From Spirochaetaceae bacterium (GTDB taxonomy: Bacteria > Spirochaetota > Spirochaetia > SZUA-6 > DRHE01): DNA of 64,000 nucleotides. A program made the translations under genes and the position numbers. The DNA lies in the NCBI GenBank assembly GCA_020353535.1, contig CP070696.1:942313-1006312 (forward strand), in the 5' to 3' direction. Below, one piece after another: positions 52,937 to 60,489 of this stretch; position 1 is the stretch's first letter; each line of letters opens with the position of its first letter. The notes beneath the pieces were generated by a model that was not told the DNA's origin, did not search any database, and saw nothing but the letters and a program-made list of their open reading frames with translations.

Positions 52937-54052
52937 ATGTCATCTCAAGGCGGGTGCTGTCAAAACGTCGAGCTCTTCGACCTTCGGGCGGTAAAATCCC
53001 CCCCTTGGGTCAAGGGATTCATCACAACCGCGGCCGGAAGCATTCCGGTTGTTCCCGCGATGTGGTCCCGGTCGGAACGACGGGGCCGGTTGAAGTGCCG
53101 GCTGTTCAACGCCCATCGCATGAACTACACGGTGGATCCGGGAATTTACGCCGTGGGAGCGCCGGACCGCCGATCTCCCGTTCTGGTCACGGCCAATTAC
53201 AAGCTCAGCTTCGATCTACTGCGCAAGGAGCTCACCGGAATCGATGCCTGGATCCTGGTGCTGAATACCCGTGGCATCAACGTCTGGTGTGCAGCGGGTA
53301 AGGGAACTTTCGGAACAGAAGAATTGATAAACCGCATCCGCGCCACCCGATTGGACGAAATAGTAGAGCACCGCAGGCTCATCCTTCCCCAATTGGGAGC
53401 TCCGGGGGTGCAGGCCCATATCGTGAAAGAACACACGGGATTCGCCGTAGCCTACGGCCCGGTGTACGCCCGCGACCTTCCCGCCTACCTCCTGGCGGGA
53501 GGCAAGGCAACGGCGAAGATGCGGGAGGTGCGCTTCGGGTTCAGGGAACGGCTGGAGCTCACGCCCATGGAGATAGTTCCCGCCTTGAAGGGATTCCTGA
53601 TCTTTCTGGCCGCAGTGTTCGTCCTCTTCGGCCTGCAGCCACAGGGAATTCTGTTTCGCAGCATCGCTTCCAGCGGCATCCCCGTGATGATCCTTGGTGC
53701 CGCCGCCCTGCTGGCCAGTACCTTCCTTACCCCCCTGCTGTTGCCCTGGATCCCTTTCCGTTCCTTCGCCCTGAAGGGATTCCTCGTCAGCGGGGTAACC
53801 ACAGCGCTGCTCGTAGTTCTGATGCGGGGGCAAGCGCTTGAAAGCGCTTACCTGCTGGCCTTTAGTCTGGTTTTCTTTCCGGCGGCAGGCTCGTACTTGG
53901 CCCTCCAGTTCACGGGGAGCACTTCCTTTACCAGCATTTCAGGAGTCAGGAAGGAGCTCAAGTTCGCCCTGCCCCTCTACATCGGGGCGGGGGGTGTTTC
54001 CTTGATACTGTTCGTCCTTTACAAATTGCAGGAATGGGGGATAGGGCTATGA
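52937..54052 (+). CDS. hgcA: HgcA, corrinoid methyltransferase of mercury methylation
   Basis: 371 aa. The cap-helix motif NVWCAAGK (residues 115-122) is the signature of HgcA; Cys118 is expected to coordinate the corrinoid cobalt. The corrinoid-binding domain (~20-190) resembles the CFeSP large subunit, with LVTANYKLSFDLLRKEL before it. Five hydrophobic helices follow (~213-233, 247-267, 280-297, 303-323, 343-363), the known topology. It transfers a methyl group to Hg(II) in the cytoplasm. It is directly after acr3, and the hgcB start overlaps its stop by 4 bp (ATGA). Confidence 0.97.
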   Translation: MSSQGGCCQNVELFDLRAVKSPPWVKGFITTAAGSIPVVPAMWSRSERRGRLKCRLFNAHRMNYTVDPGIYAVGAPDRRSPVLVTANYKLSFDLLRKELTGIDAWILVLNTRGINVWCAAGKGTFGTEELINRIRATRLDEIVEHRRLILPQLGAPGVQAHIVKEHTGFAVAYGPVYARDLPAYLLAGGKATAKMREVRFGFRERLELTPMEIVPALKGFLIFLAAVFVLFGLQPQGILFRSIASSGIPVMILGAAALLASTFLTPLLLPWIPFRSFALKGFLVSGVTTALLVVLMRGQALESAYLLAFSLVFFPAAGSYLALQFTGSTSFTSISGVRKELKFALPLYIGAGGVSLILFVLYKLQEWGIGL

Positions 54053-54348
54053 AGTACCTGGCAAATGTGGTCAGCCTGGAGCTGATTTCCGAGCGGTGCA
54101 CAGGCTGCGGTCGCTGTCTGGAGGTCTGCCCCCGTTCCGTGTTTGCAAAAAACGGTAAGACCGTGCGCATCACGGATCGGGATTTGTGTATCGAGTGCGG
54201 CGCCTGTATGATGAACTGCTCCTTTGATGCGATCCGGGTCAACGCGGGTGTGGGCTGCGCCGCGGCCCTCATCAACGGTTTGATAAAAGGTGGGCAGCCG
54301 GAGTGCGGCTGCAGCGAGGACAGCGCTTCCAGCGCATCCTGCTGTTAG
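54049..54348 (+). CDS. hgcB: HgcB, ferredoxin partner of HgcA
   Basis: 99 aa from the ATG at 54049 (GGGGGA upstream; an ATG 15 bp earlier is less favoured). Two [4Fe-4S] sites are present: CTGCGRCLEVC (Cys17, 20, 23, 27) and CIECGACMMNC (Cys47, 50, 53, 57). An additional conserved Cys70 (GVGCA) follows, and the C-terminus has CGC and a vicinal Cys98-Cys99 pair. These match the HgcB features needed to reduce the HgcA corrinoid and handle Hg(II). Last gene of the operon. Its stop overlaps that of the convergent kinase by 2 bp. Confidence 0.96.
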   Translation: MKYLANVVSLELISERCTGCGRCLEVCPRSVFAKNGKTVRITDRDLCIECGACMMNCSFDAIRVNAGVGCAAALINGLIKGGQPECGCSEDSASSASCC

Positions 54349-55646
54349 GCAGACCTGGATAGAGTCATCTCCACGACCACCCCGCCCTCCACGCGATTGC
54401 GGATGCTCAAGGCTCCACCATGCAGCTCGGCGATGCGTTTGGCGATCGTCAAACCCAGCCCGGAGCCGGGGGAGCTGCGGGCATATTCCCCGCGGTAGAG
54501 GCGATCGAAGACCTTTTCCAATTCCAGGGGGGGTATCGGCTCTCCCGAGTTTGCCACGGCGATCAGAGTGCCTCCGTATTCAGCAGGTCCGATGGACAGT
54601 TCGATTGTTCCCGCCCGGGGCGTGTGCCGGAGAGCGTTGGCCAGGAAGTTGGTCACTGCCCGTTGAAGCAGAGCGGGATCGGCCCGGAATGTTTCGATCT
54701 GTCTCTGCGATTGGAAGCGAATCTGCTTGTTGACCGACTCAGCGGTAAACCGCTCCGTGATTTCTTCAATAAAAGCAGCAGCCGTCACCTCCTCTATCGA
54801 AACCTTAATCTCCGGGGATTCCAGGCGCATCAGCTCTTCCAGGTCGGCGACCAGGGTTTCGATCCGGAAAATTTCCTTCAGGCTCTGGTCGATCCGATCC
54901 GTGGAGAGGTCGAGAACTCCGTCCCGCATTCCCTCGAACTGGGCTCGCATGGCTGCAATCGGGGTGCGCAGATCGTGGGCGATGTCCTGCACCCACTGGC
55001 GGCGGATACTCCTCTCCCGCTGAAGCTGTTCCCCCAGTCGATTGGTGGAGCGGGCGATCCGGGCGATCTCTTCCGCACCTCTTTCGGGCACGCGCATCGA
55101 AAGATCCCCCCGGCTGATGCGGTCAAGGCCTTGGGCCAGGAGAACCGCCGGACGGCTGAGGCTGCGGGAGAACAGCAGTGCAAAAGGTACGGCGATGACC
55201 AGGGCCAGGGCAAGACCCAGCCAGATCGTCAGGCGCAGGGAATTGAGGAAGCGGCTGTTGGCCGCATCGTTTTCAAAACGCATAAGGCCGCTGCGGTAGA
55301 AGCCGATCAAGCGTCCCTCCTCTTCGACCGCGATCAGCTCACCCTGCCCCCCCTGATTTACGGCGCTGCTCCGTCGGCGCCCGCCCTCTCCTCGATTGGA
55401 AAAAATCAGCTCCTTCCCCGAATCGTAGACGAACAGCGGCACGTCTTCCGGAACCACGACCGCAGGGGGTCCGGGAAAGCGAACAAGGATCTCCCGAGCC
55501 GCCTGCTCCAGCTGCACGGTTCTGGCGCGGGACCACTCGTCGAGGGAGCGCCGGAATCCGGCCACTGAGACCACCGCCATAACGGCGATCAGGATCATCA
55601 GTGCCGAGAGGAGCGTGATCAGGGTTCGTACGAACAGGCGCTTCAC
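54345..55646 (-). CDS. HAMP sensor histidine kinase (BaeS-like)
   Basis: 433 aa from a GTG at 55646, which overlaps the response-regulator stop (GTGA) and begins exactly at the first membrane helix (MKRLFVRTLITLLSAL, 5-28); the longer reading to 55697 is inside the regulator gene. A second helix is at ~137-160, and a periplasmic sensor of ~105 residues lies between. HAMP is at 161-212. The HisKA domain has His224 in DIAHDLRTPIAAMRAQ. HATPase_c has N-box FLANALRHTPRAGTI and G2 SPGSGLGLTIAKRIAEL. Its stop overlaps that of hgcB, tail to tail. Confidence 0.9.
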   Translation of the reverse strand: MKRLFVRTLITLLSALMILIAVMAVVSVAGFRRSLDEWSRARTVQLEQAAREILVRFPGPPAVVVPEDVPLFVYDSGKELIFSNRGEGGRRRSSAVNQGGQGELIAVEEEGRLIGFYRSGLMRFENDAANSRFLNSLRLTIWLGLALALVIAVPFALLFSRSLSRPAVLLAQGLDRISRGDLSMRVPERGAEEIARIARSTNRLGEQLQRERSIRRQWVQDIAHDLRTPIAAMRAQFEGMRDGVLDLSTDRIDQSLKEIFRIETLVADLEELMRLESPEIKVSIEEVTAAAFIEEITERFTAESVNKQIRFQSQRQIETFRADPALLQRAVTNFLANALRHTPRAGTIELSIGPAEYGGTLIAVANSGEPIPPLELEKVFDRLYRGEYARSSPGSGLGLTIAKRIAELHGGALSIRNRVEGGVVVEMTLSRSA

Positions 55647-56380
55647 TGGGGGATTCCCGAAAAGCGATAACCGAAGCCCCGTACCGTTTCGATCCATCCC
55701 GGATTATCCGGTCCCGGATGGCCGGCCCCCGGACGGCCGGCCCCCGGATCGCCGAGTTTGGCCCGCAGGTTCTTGATGTGGGTATCTACGGTCCTCTCCG
55801 ATCCTTCCGCAACCAGGTAATCCAGGCTTTCACCGAGAAGCCGCTCCCTGCCCACCACCACTCCCGCATGGGTGGCCAGATAAGAGCGGATCTTCCACTC
55901 CGCCGAGGTCAGAGTGATCTCATTACCATCCACCGTGGCTCGATGCGCCGCCTCATCCATCTCCAACTCCCGCTCGCCCAGACGCCAGCGCCTCGCTTGG
56001 TAGAGGCGGTCCTCTCCCCGCCCGCTGCGGCGCAGGACCGCTTCGACCCGCAGGGACAGCTCCTTTGGAGAAAAGGGCTTGACTACGTAGTCGTCTGCAC
56101 CGAGCTCGAAACCGGTAATCCTGTCCGATTCGGAACTCTTGGCGGTAAGAAAAATGATGGGCATGGTGTGGGACTTGCGCAACTTACGGGCCAAGAGGAA
56201 GCCGTCGCCGTCGGGAAGCATGACATCCAGGACGATGAGATCCGGCGGCCTGGTATCCACCGCTTCGAGTACTCCCGTGATGCGCGGGAACTCGACAATT
56301 TGGTTATCGTTCAAGCGCAGGTACGAGCATACCGCCTCTCTCAGGGTATCATTGTCCTCAACTACGAATATCCGTGCCAT
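55643..56380 (-). CDS. OmpR-family response regulator
   Basis: 245 aa. Receiver (2-118): Glu8-Asp9, Asp52 (LIVLDVMLP), Thr79 (FLTAKS) and Lys101 (VVKPFSPKEL). The winged-helix DNA-binding domain (~135-240) has TLTSAEWKIRSYLATHAG, RTVDTHIKNLRAKL, WIETVRGFGYRF. A 15-bp tandem repeat inserts GAGRPGAGHPGPDNP in the loop before the last strand, where relatives have about five residues. It forms a pair with the kinase. Direct repeats in the divergent spacer (56429) may be its binding site. Targets may include the DUF2202 operon at 56524. Confidence 0.9.
   Translation of the reverse strand: MARIFVVEDNDTLREAVCSYLRLNDNQIVEFPRITGVLEAVDTRPPDLIVLDVMLPDGDGFLLARKLRKSHTMPIIFLTAKSSESDRITGFELGADDYVVKPFSPKELSLRVEAVLRRSGRGEDRLYQARRWRLGERELEMDEAAHRATVDGNEITLTSAEWKIRSYLATHAGVVVGRERLLGESLDYLVAEGSERTVDTHIKNLRAKLGDPGAGRPGAGHPGPDNPGWIETVRGFGYRFSGIPQ
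55698..55753 (-). repeat. In-frame 15-bp tandem repeat within the OmpR-type regulator
   Basis: In plus-strand letters: CCCGGATTATCCGGT (55698-55712, degenerate), CCCGGATGGCCGGCC (55713-55727), CCCGGACGGCCGGCC (55728-55742), then CCCGGATCGCC (55743-55753). It lengthens the loop before the recognition-wing strand by about ten residues, with Gly and Pro. Comparable in length and composition to the repeat at 37126. Confidence 0.8.
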
Positions 56381-56428
56381 GCTCCGCTACACCAATAGTA
56401 CTCAACTTGGGAAACCTCCTACAAGTTC

Positions 56429-56446
56429 CTTCACACAATCTTCATA
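56429..56446. promoter_or_regulatory. Direct repeat, possible OmpR/PhoB-type box
   Basis: CTTCACA (56429-56435) and CTTCATA (56440-56446) are two 7-bp copies with an 11-bp period, the spacing used by OmpR/PhoB-type regulators. It is in the 143-bp gap between the response-regulator gene (minus) and the DUF2202 gene (plus), so it could control both. The rest of 56381-56523 has a GAGGAGG ribosome site before 56524. Confidence 0.4.
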
Positions 56447-56523
56447 ATCCCTCCACGCCGGCTCTACACGCTCACTGTACCATTAATCTCGAAGAACAAG
56501 AAAAACCACGAGGAGGTTTTCAA

Positions 56524-57036
56524 ATGAAGCGATTCAACGCAAAGGTAATGTTTCTGGTTGTGGCCCTCAGCACGGCCGCAGCCCTGGTTTCTTTCGCAGA
56601 GAGTGTGGACTTCGGTGCCATGGGAGCCGATGGGAAATCCGGCTTGACCATCGATCAGATGCTCACCTACGCCATCCAGGACGAGTACCTGGCTCGGGCG
56701 GAGTACGAGCTGATCACCGAAGAGTACGGCAGCATCCCTCCCTTCAGTAACATCATGGCCGCCGAGGAGCGGCACGTCGAGTGGGTGACGGAGCTTTTGG
56801 ATAAGTATGGTTACGTTGTGCCGAAGGATACGGCTCATCGTTACGTGGCGCTGCCGGAGGACTTCGAATCGTCCTACCAGACGGGCGTCCAGGCGGAGAT
56901 CGACAACATCGGCATGTACGAATCCTTCCTGCGGGAGGACCTTCCCGACGACATTCGGGATCTGTTCGAGCGGTTGAAGCGGTCCTCGGAGAACCATCTG
57001 CGAGCGTTCCGCAACAACCTCAACCGCTACAACTAG
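56524..57036 (+). CDS. Secreted DUF2202 ferritin-like protein
   Basis: 170 aa from the ATG at 56524, with GAGGAGG before it; a reading from 56374 is unsupported. Signal peptide (VMFLVVALSTAAALVSFA). The mature protein is a ferritin-like four-helix bundle: YAIQDEYLARAEYELITEEYG, NIMAAEERHVEWVTELLDKYG, EIDNIGMYESFL and RSSENHLRAFRNNL hold the Glu and His residues that could bind a di-iron centre. Function of DUF2202 is unknown; it may sense or scavenge metal. Leads an operon with the polyferredoxin. Confidence 0.85.
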   Translation: MKRFNAKVMFLVVALSTAAALVSFAESVDFGAMGADGKSGLTIDQMLTYAIQDEYLARAEYELITEEYGSIPPFSNIMAAEERHVEWVTELLDKYGYVVPKDTAHRYVALPEDFESSYQTGVQAEIDNIGMYESFLREDLPDDIRDLFERLKRSSENHLRAFRNNLNRYN

Positions 57037-57049
57037 GGGAGGCAGTCAC

Positions 57050-57934
57050 GTGGCGAAAACGAGCAAGACAAACAGCGGCAAATCCGCACGTGCGCGGAAG
57101 GCGGCAAATCTCCGCCTGATCGTCCAGATCTTCTTCTTCGCACTGATTGCTCTGGTCGCCGTGAATCACGCTCTGGAGGAGGCGGGGAAAGCGATTCCGG
57201 TGCTTTCCTCCGCCTCTCTCCACGCCATCTGTCCGTTCGGCGGCGTGGTCTCGGTGTATCAGTTTATTACGGCGGGAACCTTCGTGCGCAAGATCCATTC
57301 TGCCTCGTTCATATTGATGTGGATCGTATTTGCCCTGGCCCTGTTTCTCGGACCGGTGTTCTGCGGCTGGGTCTGCCCCTTCGGAAGCATCCAGGAGTGG
57401 TTCGGGAAGCTCGGCAAAAAGATCTTCAGGCGTCGTTACAACCGACTCATTCCCTACAAGTACGACAGAATCCTGCGCTACCTGCGCTACCTTATGCTGG
57501 GTTGGGCTGTATACATGACCGCGGTGACCGGCACCCTGGTGTTCGCCGACATCGATCCCTACTTCGCCCTGTTCAACTTCTGGACATCAGAAGTGGCCAT
57601 CGGCGGACTGATAATCCTGACTGCGGTGCTGGTATTGTCCCTGGCCGTGGAGCGACCCTTCTGCAAGTACGCCTGCCCATACGGTGCACTGCTCGGGGTC
57701 TTCAATCTGTTCCGCATCTTCAAGGTACGGCGCAACACCTCCACCTGCATAAACTGCAAGGCCTGCGACCGCAGCTGTCCAATGAATATCCCGGTCAGCA
57801 CCAGTGGAGCGGTGCGGCACCATCAGTGCATCAGCTGCCTGAAATGCACCTCGGAACAGGTTTGTCCTGTTGAAAACACCGTTGAACTGACCACGATCAA
57901 GCTCGAGACATTAGCAGAGGAGGCGGCCTCATGA
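57050..57934 (+). CDS. NapH-like membrane polyferredoxin
   Basis: 294 aa from GTG at 57050 (GGGAG upstream). Four to five membrane helices with CP (Cys61-Pro62), CGWVCP (Cys105-Cys109) and FCKYACP (Cys205-Cys209), typical of the NapH/NosR/RdxA group. The C-terminus has two ferredoxin motifs, CINCKACDRSCP (233-244) and CISCLKC...CP (260-273). It moves electrons from the quinone pool or ferredoxin to the outside. No NapA, NosZ or CcoN-like partner is in the window. Overlaps the next start by 4 bp. Confidence 0.88.
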   Translation: MAKTSKTNSGKSARARKAANLRLIVQIFFFALIALVAVNHALEEAGKAIPVLSSASLHAICPFGGVVSVYQFITAGTFVRKIHSASFILMWIVFALALFLGPVFCGWVCPFGSIQEWFGKLGKKIFRRRYNRLIPYKYDRILRYLRYLMLGWAVYMTAVTGTLVFADIDPYFALFNFWTSEVAIGGLIILTAVLVLSLAVERPFCKYACPYGALLGVFNLFRIFKVRRNTSTCINCKACDRSCPMNIPVSTSGAVRHHQCISCLKCTSEQVCPVENTVELTTIKLETLAEEAAS

Positions 57935-58737
57935 CCCTGAGAAGCAGACACATCATACCGATCGTCTTGGGAGTCTTCATTATCGGCATCGGCGCTACCA
58001 TGATTTTCAATCTCTGGCAGACCACTTCCAGTAAGATCCCCGCAACCTACAGCTCCGGGGAGTTCGCCGGGGAGTACAATCCCGCGGATATTCGCGGCTC
58101 CTACAGCTTCGGGGATATCGCAGAATCCTTCGGAGTTCCGGTAGCGGTCCTGGCCAGCGCCTTCGCCGTCGATGAGTCGGAAGATCCGGTGGAGTTTCTC
58201 TGCAAGGAGCTGGAGGATCGTTACGCCGGGCTGGACGGTGGCGAGGTCGGCACCGATTCGGTTCGCTGGTTCGTGGCTCTGTACACCGGTCTACCGTACA
58301 CCCCGGCTGAAGATACCCTGCTACCTGCACCCTCGATTTCAGTTCTGAAAGCACGCTTGAACGAAACAGAGCTGGAGGATGTGCGGGCCAAGACGGTCAG
58401 CTTTTCCGGACTCACGACGGTTGAGCAGGCCGGAACGGTGGAGGCAGCTCCCATAGAGGAAACTGCGGCGGCAACAGAGACAGCACCAGCATCTGAATCC
58501 GCTGCGGAGCAGGCGGTGACCCACATCGAAAGCGAGGCCGGTGAGGTCAAAGGCAAAACCACTTTCGGGGAACTTCAGTCCTGGGGTGTGAGCAAAGAGA
58601 CGATCGAACAGGCTCTCGGCCTTCCGATCGGGAAAGCGGGCGTTACCGTGCGGGACTACTGTGTCGAGAATGGCATCGAGTTCTCGACGGTGAAGGATGC
58701 CCTGCAGGAGGCCGTAGATCGGGCTCTTAACCAGTAG
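57931..58737 (+). CDS. Anchored protein with a duplicated small domain
   Basis: 268 aa with one N-terminal membrane helix (~9-28). Two copies of an ~60-residue helical domain are seen: ~53-121 (DIRGSYSFGDIAESFGVPVA) and ~205-265 (EVKGKTTFGELQSWGVSKET). They share a 'GxxTFGE..xxGV' core and are joined by an Ala/Glu/Thr-rich linker (165-205). Similar domains accompany NapH-like and DUF4405 proteins, but their function is unknown. The gene overlaps the polyferredoxin by 4 bp. A single Cys (91) and one in the second copy (Cys243) could be noted. Confidence 0.7.
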   Translation: MTLRSRHIIPIVLGVFIIGIGATMIFNLWQTTSSKIPATYSSGEFAGEYNPADIRGSYSFGDIAESFGVPVAVLASAFAVDESEDPVEFLCKELEDRYAGLDGGEVGTDSVRWFVALYTGLPYTPAEDTLLPAPSISVLKARLNETELEDVRAKTVSFSGLTTVEQAGTVEAAPIEETAAATETAPASESAAEQAVTHIESEAGEVKGKTTFGELQSWGVSKETIEQALGLPIGKAGVTVRDYCVENGIEFSTVKDALQEAVDRALNQ

Positions 58738-58796
58738 CAGGGCGAAGATCGATACTTCGCAGAAAGCATAACAAATCATCAGGAGGACTACCAATC

Positions 58797-59180
58797 ATGG
58801 ATAAGAAAAAGCGGCCGAACAAGGCTCGTATCAACTACTACGTGGATATCATCATCGCGATCAGCTTCGTGCTGGTGGCAGTTTCGGGGATGATCCTGTT
58901 TTTCGCTGGCTCCGGTGGCGGCTATCAAGGCGGCCGCAATCCCCGCTACGCCCAGGAGATCCTGGGTGTCAGCCGTCAGATGTGGAAAAATCTTCACGAC
59001 TGGGGCGGGATCGTGATGCTCGGCGGCGTGTTCCTGCATCTGGTACTGCACTGGAAGTGGATCGTCTGCATGACCCGGAATCTGTTCAAGGGACGAGGGG
59101 AACGCAATACCGGACCGGCAGCCGGCAGGGCCATGAAGGCCGAGCTACCGGTTGCAGAGAGCTGCCCGGTGGAAGGCTGA
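58797..59180 (+). CDS. DUF4405 small membrane protein, probable haem-binding
   Basis: 127 aa. Two membrane helices (~14-37 and ~66-88). His67 in NLHDWGGIVMLGG and the His-x-x-x-His in VFLHLVLHWKWI are the residues that would bind b-type haem in DUF4405. The C-terminal tail is hydrophilic and ends with a Cys (ESCPVEG). It probably carries electrons between the quinone pool and the NapH-like protein of the same operon. AGGAGGA lies upstream. Last gene before the terminator. Confidence 0.82.
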   Translation: MDKKKRPNKARINYYVDIIIAISFVLVAVSGMILFFAGSGGGYQGGRNPRYAQEILGVSRQMWKNLHDWGGIVMLGGVFLHLVLHWKWIVCMTRNLFKGRGERNTGPAAGRAMKAELPVAESCPVEG

Positions 59181-59237
59181 TTCCGAACTCCCTATATCGA
59201 GGGAACCAGGAATCCGCTCGTGCCACAATTATGAAGC

Positions 59238-59268
59238 AAAGCTGCTCTCGCAGGAGAGCAGCTTTTTT
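59238..59268 (+). terminator. Rho-independent terminator
   Basis: AAGCTGCTCTC (59239-59249) and GAGAGCAGCTT (59254-59264) form a perfect 11-bp stem with a 4-nt loop, followed by a run of T (59263-59269). It is 58 bp after the DUF4405 stop and ends that operon. The region from 59269 to 59465 is AT-rich, with no other feature seen. Confidence 0.9.
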
Positions 59269-59465
59269 TCATTCAGTCACGCTCGGCCATTCCTGCCTCG
59301 GAGGTTCAAGATACCGTATGCGTGCACCCCGCATTCCGACACAAGGTTAAAAAAACAATGAAATCTTGGCAAAATTGGCGATATACATCACCGCAATTTA
59401 CGATATGATTAAGTTAAAATGAGGGGAATATTCTGACTAATTCTCGGAGATGATCTACAACAACC

Positions 59466-60419
59466 ATGAAGGCAGCTCGATTACTCAAACCACATGTGTT
59501 TGAACTAGTTTCGGTACCCGACCCGGTGCCACGGGAGGATGAGGTCATAATTCGAGTAATAGCGTGCGGAGTATGTAGGGGTGATTTCAATAAGTGGAAC
59601 GGCATAAGCGATCAATACCCGCGGGAACCCGGTTCCTCCGGCCATGAGGTCTATGGCACGATCGAAGAACTGGGATCGAAAGTGGAAAACCTCAAAATCG
59701 GTGATACAGTCTCCTCCATTCGTTTTCCGGGCAAGGGATTCGCGGAGCTCGCCCTTGCAACCGCGAAGCATGTCAGCCGTGTACCGGGGGAACTTAAAAA
59801 CGACGTTATTCTCGGGGAGCCCCTGGCGTGCGCTGTAAATGCCATCGGAAGGGCGAAAATAAAGCCGGGGGACAGTGTACTTATAGTGGGTATCGGATTC
59901 ATGGGAGCTCTTGCCCTGAAGCTGCTCACAATATCGGGAGCCGCTCCGCTGATAGCGGTGGATATCTCTGAGTTCAGCCGAGATCTGGCAAGACGAATCG
60001 GCGCCGATTTCGTTTTTGACCCGCAGGATACAAGGAGTATTGATAAAATCAAGAAACTGGTCGGAGCCGATGGTCTAAATTGCGTTGTCGAGGCAACTGG
60101 AACCCAGGAAGCACTGGATTATTGTACTGAAGCCGTCTCAGTTAGAGGCACATTGGTCATCTATGGTTACCATGTAGATAACCGTAGATCGATAAACATG
60201 CAGTTATGGAATTGGAAAGGGATAGATGTAGTAAACGCTCACGAACGGGATCAGGATAATTATTTTCGTGGCATGTTGAAGGCTTTCAACCTGCTGAAAT
60301 ACAACAAGCTCACCTTCGATCTCATCACCCATGAGTTTGACTTGGATGCAATCAACGATTGTTTTCAATTCATCCGTAAAAGACCACCAGGCTATATAAA
60401 AGCAGTGATAAAGCCCTGA
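59466..60419 (+). CDS. Zinc-type alcohol/sugar dehydrogenase (short form)
   Basis: 317 aa, shorter than the usual ~345. Catalytic zinc ligands: Cys34 or Cys37 (IACGVCRGDF) and His60-Glu61 (SSGHEVYG). Rossmann fold: VLIVGIGFMGALALKLL. The four-Cys structural zinc loop is missing, since the sequence goes directly from VSSIRFPGKGFAELA to the next strand. Related enzymes act on polyols or threonine-like substrates. There is no Shine-Dalgarno sequence close to the ATG, so the start is uncertain. It lies before the convergent transporter genes. Confidence 0.85.
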   Translation: MKAARLLKPHVFELVSVPDPVPREDEVIIRVIACGVCRGDFNKWNGISDQYPREPGSSGHEVYGTIEELGSKVENLKIGDTVSSIRFPGKGFAELALATAKHVSRVPGELKNDVILGEPLACAVNAIGRAKIKPGDSVLIVGIGFMGALALKLLTISGAAPLIAVDISEFSRDLARRIGADFVFDPQDTRSIDKIKKLVGADGLNCVVEATGTQEALDYCTEAVSVRGTLVIYGYHVDNRRSINMQLWNWKGIDVVNAHERDQDNYFRGMLKAFNLLKYNKLTFDLITHEFDLDAINDCFQFIRKRPPGYIKAVIKP

Positions 60420-60489
60420 GTGGCTGTATTGAGCCTCTTCGATTGTAGGTATGTAGGCGGTTTTTCAGGCCGGCCGGCATTGAAGCAGC

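Noticed and set aside
54420..55568. 382-residue open frame on the plus strand
   Set aside because: Antisense to the HAMP histidine kinase with intact HisKA and HATPase motifs; no ribosome site and low-complexity composition.
57050..57934. Part of a nitrate (nap) or nitrous oxide (nos) operon
   Set aside because: Only the NapH-like protein is present. NapA, NapB, NosZ and maturation genes are missing.
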